A stretch of 64,000 nt of DNA, from positions 1 through 64,000 of the forward strand of contig CAKZOU010000065.1 of assembly GCA_937138255.1 (NCBI GenBank). The letters run 5' to 3'. The stretch's first letter is position 1. Every line of letters starts with the position of its first letter. The notes beneath the pieces are model-generated. The model did no database searches. It worked only from the letters and a program-made list of their open reading frames with translations, and was not told the DNA's origin. This document shows positions 63,060 through 64,000 of the stretch, piece after piece. The DNA is from an uncultured Paracoccaceae bacterium (GTDB lineage: Bacteria > Pseudomonadota > Alphaproteobacteria > Rhodobacterales > Rhodobacteraceae). A program made the position numbers and the translations under genes.

Positions 63060-64000
63060 TTATTGAGATTGTTCATCGATCCAGTTCCACAGCCAGCGGG
63101 CAGAGCGCAGGAGCCGCCCGTCATAGCCGCGAGGGCCGACAAGCTGGATCCCCATGGGCATCCCGCCATGAGAGGTGAGAACCGGAATAGTGACCGCCGG
63201 GGCGCCCATCATGGTCCAGAGGCCGTTGAAGATGGCGCTGCCGGTGGTGGTCAGGTCTTTGGGGGCAGGGCCGGGCGCGGCGGGGGTGAGGATCACATCG
63301 GCATGGCCGAAGATCTCCTTGAGGCCGGCGTAATAGACCTCGGGCCAATCGAGCGCGGCGAGATAGTCTTTCGCCAGCGTGGCCGATCCTTCCTGCATCG
63401 CCGCCTGCATCTCGGGCGAGAGCTTGTCGGCGCCGGCGCGGGCGTAGGTATAGTAGTTGCGGGCCATTTCGGCGAAGTTGATCCGCTGGCGCAGTTCGGC
63501 CGCGTGCTCGAAATGCTTGGGCAACGGGACTTCGAAGCACTGGCTTTCGCCCAGCGCCTCGGCCAGTTCGGCGAAGGCCTCTTTCATCTCGGGATCGGCA
63601 TCGTCCCAACCCGGCGGTTTCACAAGGGCGAAGACAGGCTTGACCGGCGCTTCTTCGGAGGCGGCCTTGAGAAGCTGCGGATGTGGCGCGGGGCTGGTTG
63701 CCGGATCGGCGGGATGATCCCCGAAGAGAACCTCGGCGATCAGCGCGGCATCAAGCGGGCCACGGCCAAAGACGCCGACGGTATCGAGCGTCTGGGATTG
63801 TTTGAGGATACCGCTGCGCGGGATGGCGCCGAAGGTTGGCTTGAAGCCGGTCACACCACAGAAGGATGCGGGGCGGATCACCGAGCCGCCGGTCTGGGTG
63901 CCAACGGCGAGCGGAACCATGCCAGAGGCCACAGCCGCCGCAGAGCCGGAGGACGAGCCGCCGGGCGTATGATCGACGTTGTTCGGGTTCTTGGTCTTGG
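63060..64000 (-). CDS. Amidase, partial at window end
   Basis: The frame stays open to base 64000, so only the C-terminal 312 or so residues are visible. It contains the amidase-signature motif HTPGGSSSGSAAAVASG and GTQTGGSVIRPASFCGVTGFKP, which carry the cis-Ser and nucleophile Ser of the Ser-cisSer-Lys triad; the Lys lies beyond the window. The C-terminus (GAPAVTIPVLTSHGGMPMGIQLVGPRGYDGRLL) is that of a GatA-like amidase. The shorter frame beginning at 63932 is not the true start. Confidence 0.92.
   Translation of the reverse strand, partial: KTKNPNNVDHTPGGSSSGSAAAVASGMVPLAVGTQTGGSVIRPASFCGVTGFKPTFGAIPRSGILKQSQTLDTVGVFGRGPLDAALIAEVLFGDHPADPATSPAPHPQLLKAASEEAPVKPVFALVKPPGWDDADPEMKEAFAELAEALGESQCFEVPLPKHFEHAAELRQRINFAEMARNYYTYARAGADKLSPEMQAAMQEGSATLAKDYLAALDWPEVYYAGLKEIFGHADVILTPAAPGPAPKDLTTTGSAIFNGLWTMMGAPAVTIPVLTSHGGMPMGIQLVGPRGYDGRLLRSARWLWNWIDEQSQ

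Overview
The window is from a high-GC alphaproteobacterium, most probably of the Rhodobacteraceae. The evidence is the dnaA-dnaN / rpsT / mutM-ubiE-ubiB neighbourhood, the flagellin N-terminus and hook protein type, CtrA-like boxes (TTAA-N7-TTAA type) before flagellar genes, a perfect RutR box, and a small protein pair resembling the head-spike proteins of the Rhodobacter gene transfer agent (GTA). No rRNA, tRNA, CRISPR array, insertion sequence or integrase was seen. All family assignments rest on reading the proteins; no database search was run.

Layout. 1-7.6 kb is core housekeeping: dnaN, dnaA, rpsT, an enoyl-CoA hydratase, mutM, ubiE, ubiB. 7.6-13 kb is a flagellar block (flgD, fliK, a rod-binding protein, a FlgN-like protein, fliC, flgE, motB). 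In it the flagellin gene stops after about 47 homologous codons and runs straight into the 3' end of a convergent flgE, as if a large segment (rest of fliC, end of flgE, and whatever lay between) had been deleted. 13-17 kb holds a ThuA/ThuB-like pair and an orphan HyuA-type protein. 17-24.4 kb is a reductive pyrimidine-degradation operon: an ABC transporter of the NMT1/THI5 type, dihydropyrimidinase and beta-ureidopropionase, with divergent rutR and a perfect RutR operator. 24.4-28 kb is a TetR-controlled HlyD/ABC-2 exporter. 28-32.2 kb is a ynjF-ynjB-ynjC-ynjD transporter operon.

32.3-47 kb is a surface-polysaccharide region. It has a glycosyltransferase fused to a methyltransferase-like domain, a sulfatase with an RTX tail, two further glycosyltransferases, and a minus-strand operon (WecG-type transferase, pyruvyltransferase-like protein, flippase, polymerase, beta-propeller protein). 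That operon leads into two genes resembling GTA head-spike base and fibre proteins. In Rhodobacter capsulatus the GTA spikes bind the capsule, so spike genes placed directly behind polysaccharide genes are functionally suggestive.

47-51.1 kb carries an M20 peptidase and the 5-oxoprolinase genes pxpB-pxpC-pxpA. 51.2-58.6 kb is a complete histidine-utilisation locus (hutC, hutF, hutIHGU) using the formimidoylglutamate deiminase route, with a shared operator core TATRGACATA before hutC and in the hutI/hutF promoter. 58.6-61.9 kb is a three-gene sugar-nucleotide operon (gmd, a GDP-fucose-synthase-like reductase, and a PLP enzyme with His in place of the catalytic Lys), which points to GDP-colitose or a related dideoxysugar rather than plain GDP-fucose. 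The window ends with a 2-hydroxyacid dehydrogenase, a 53-residue membrane protein and a truncated amidase.
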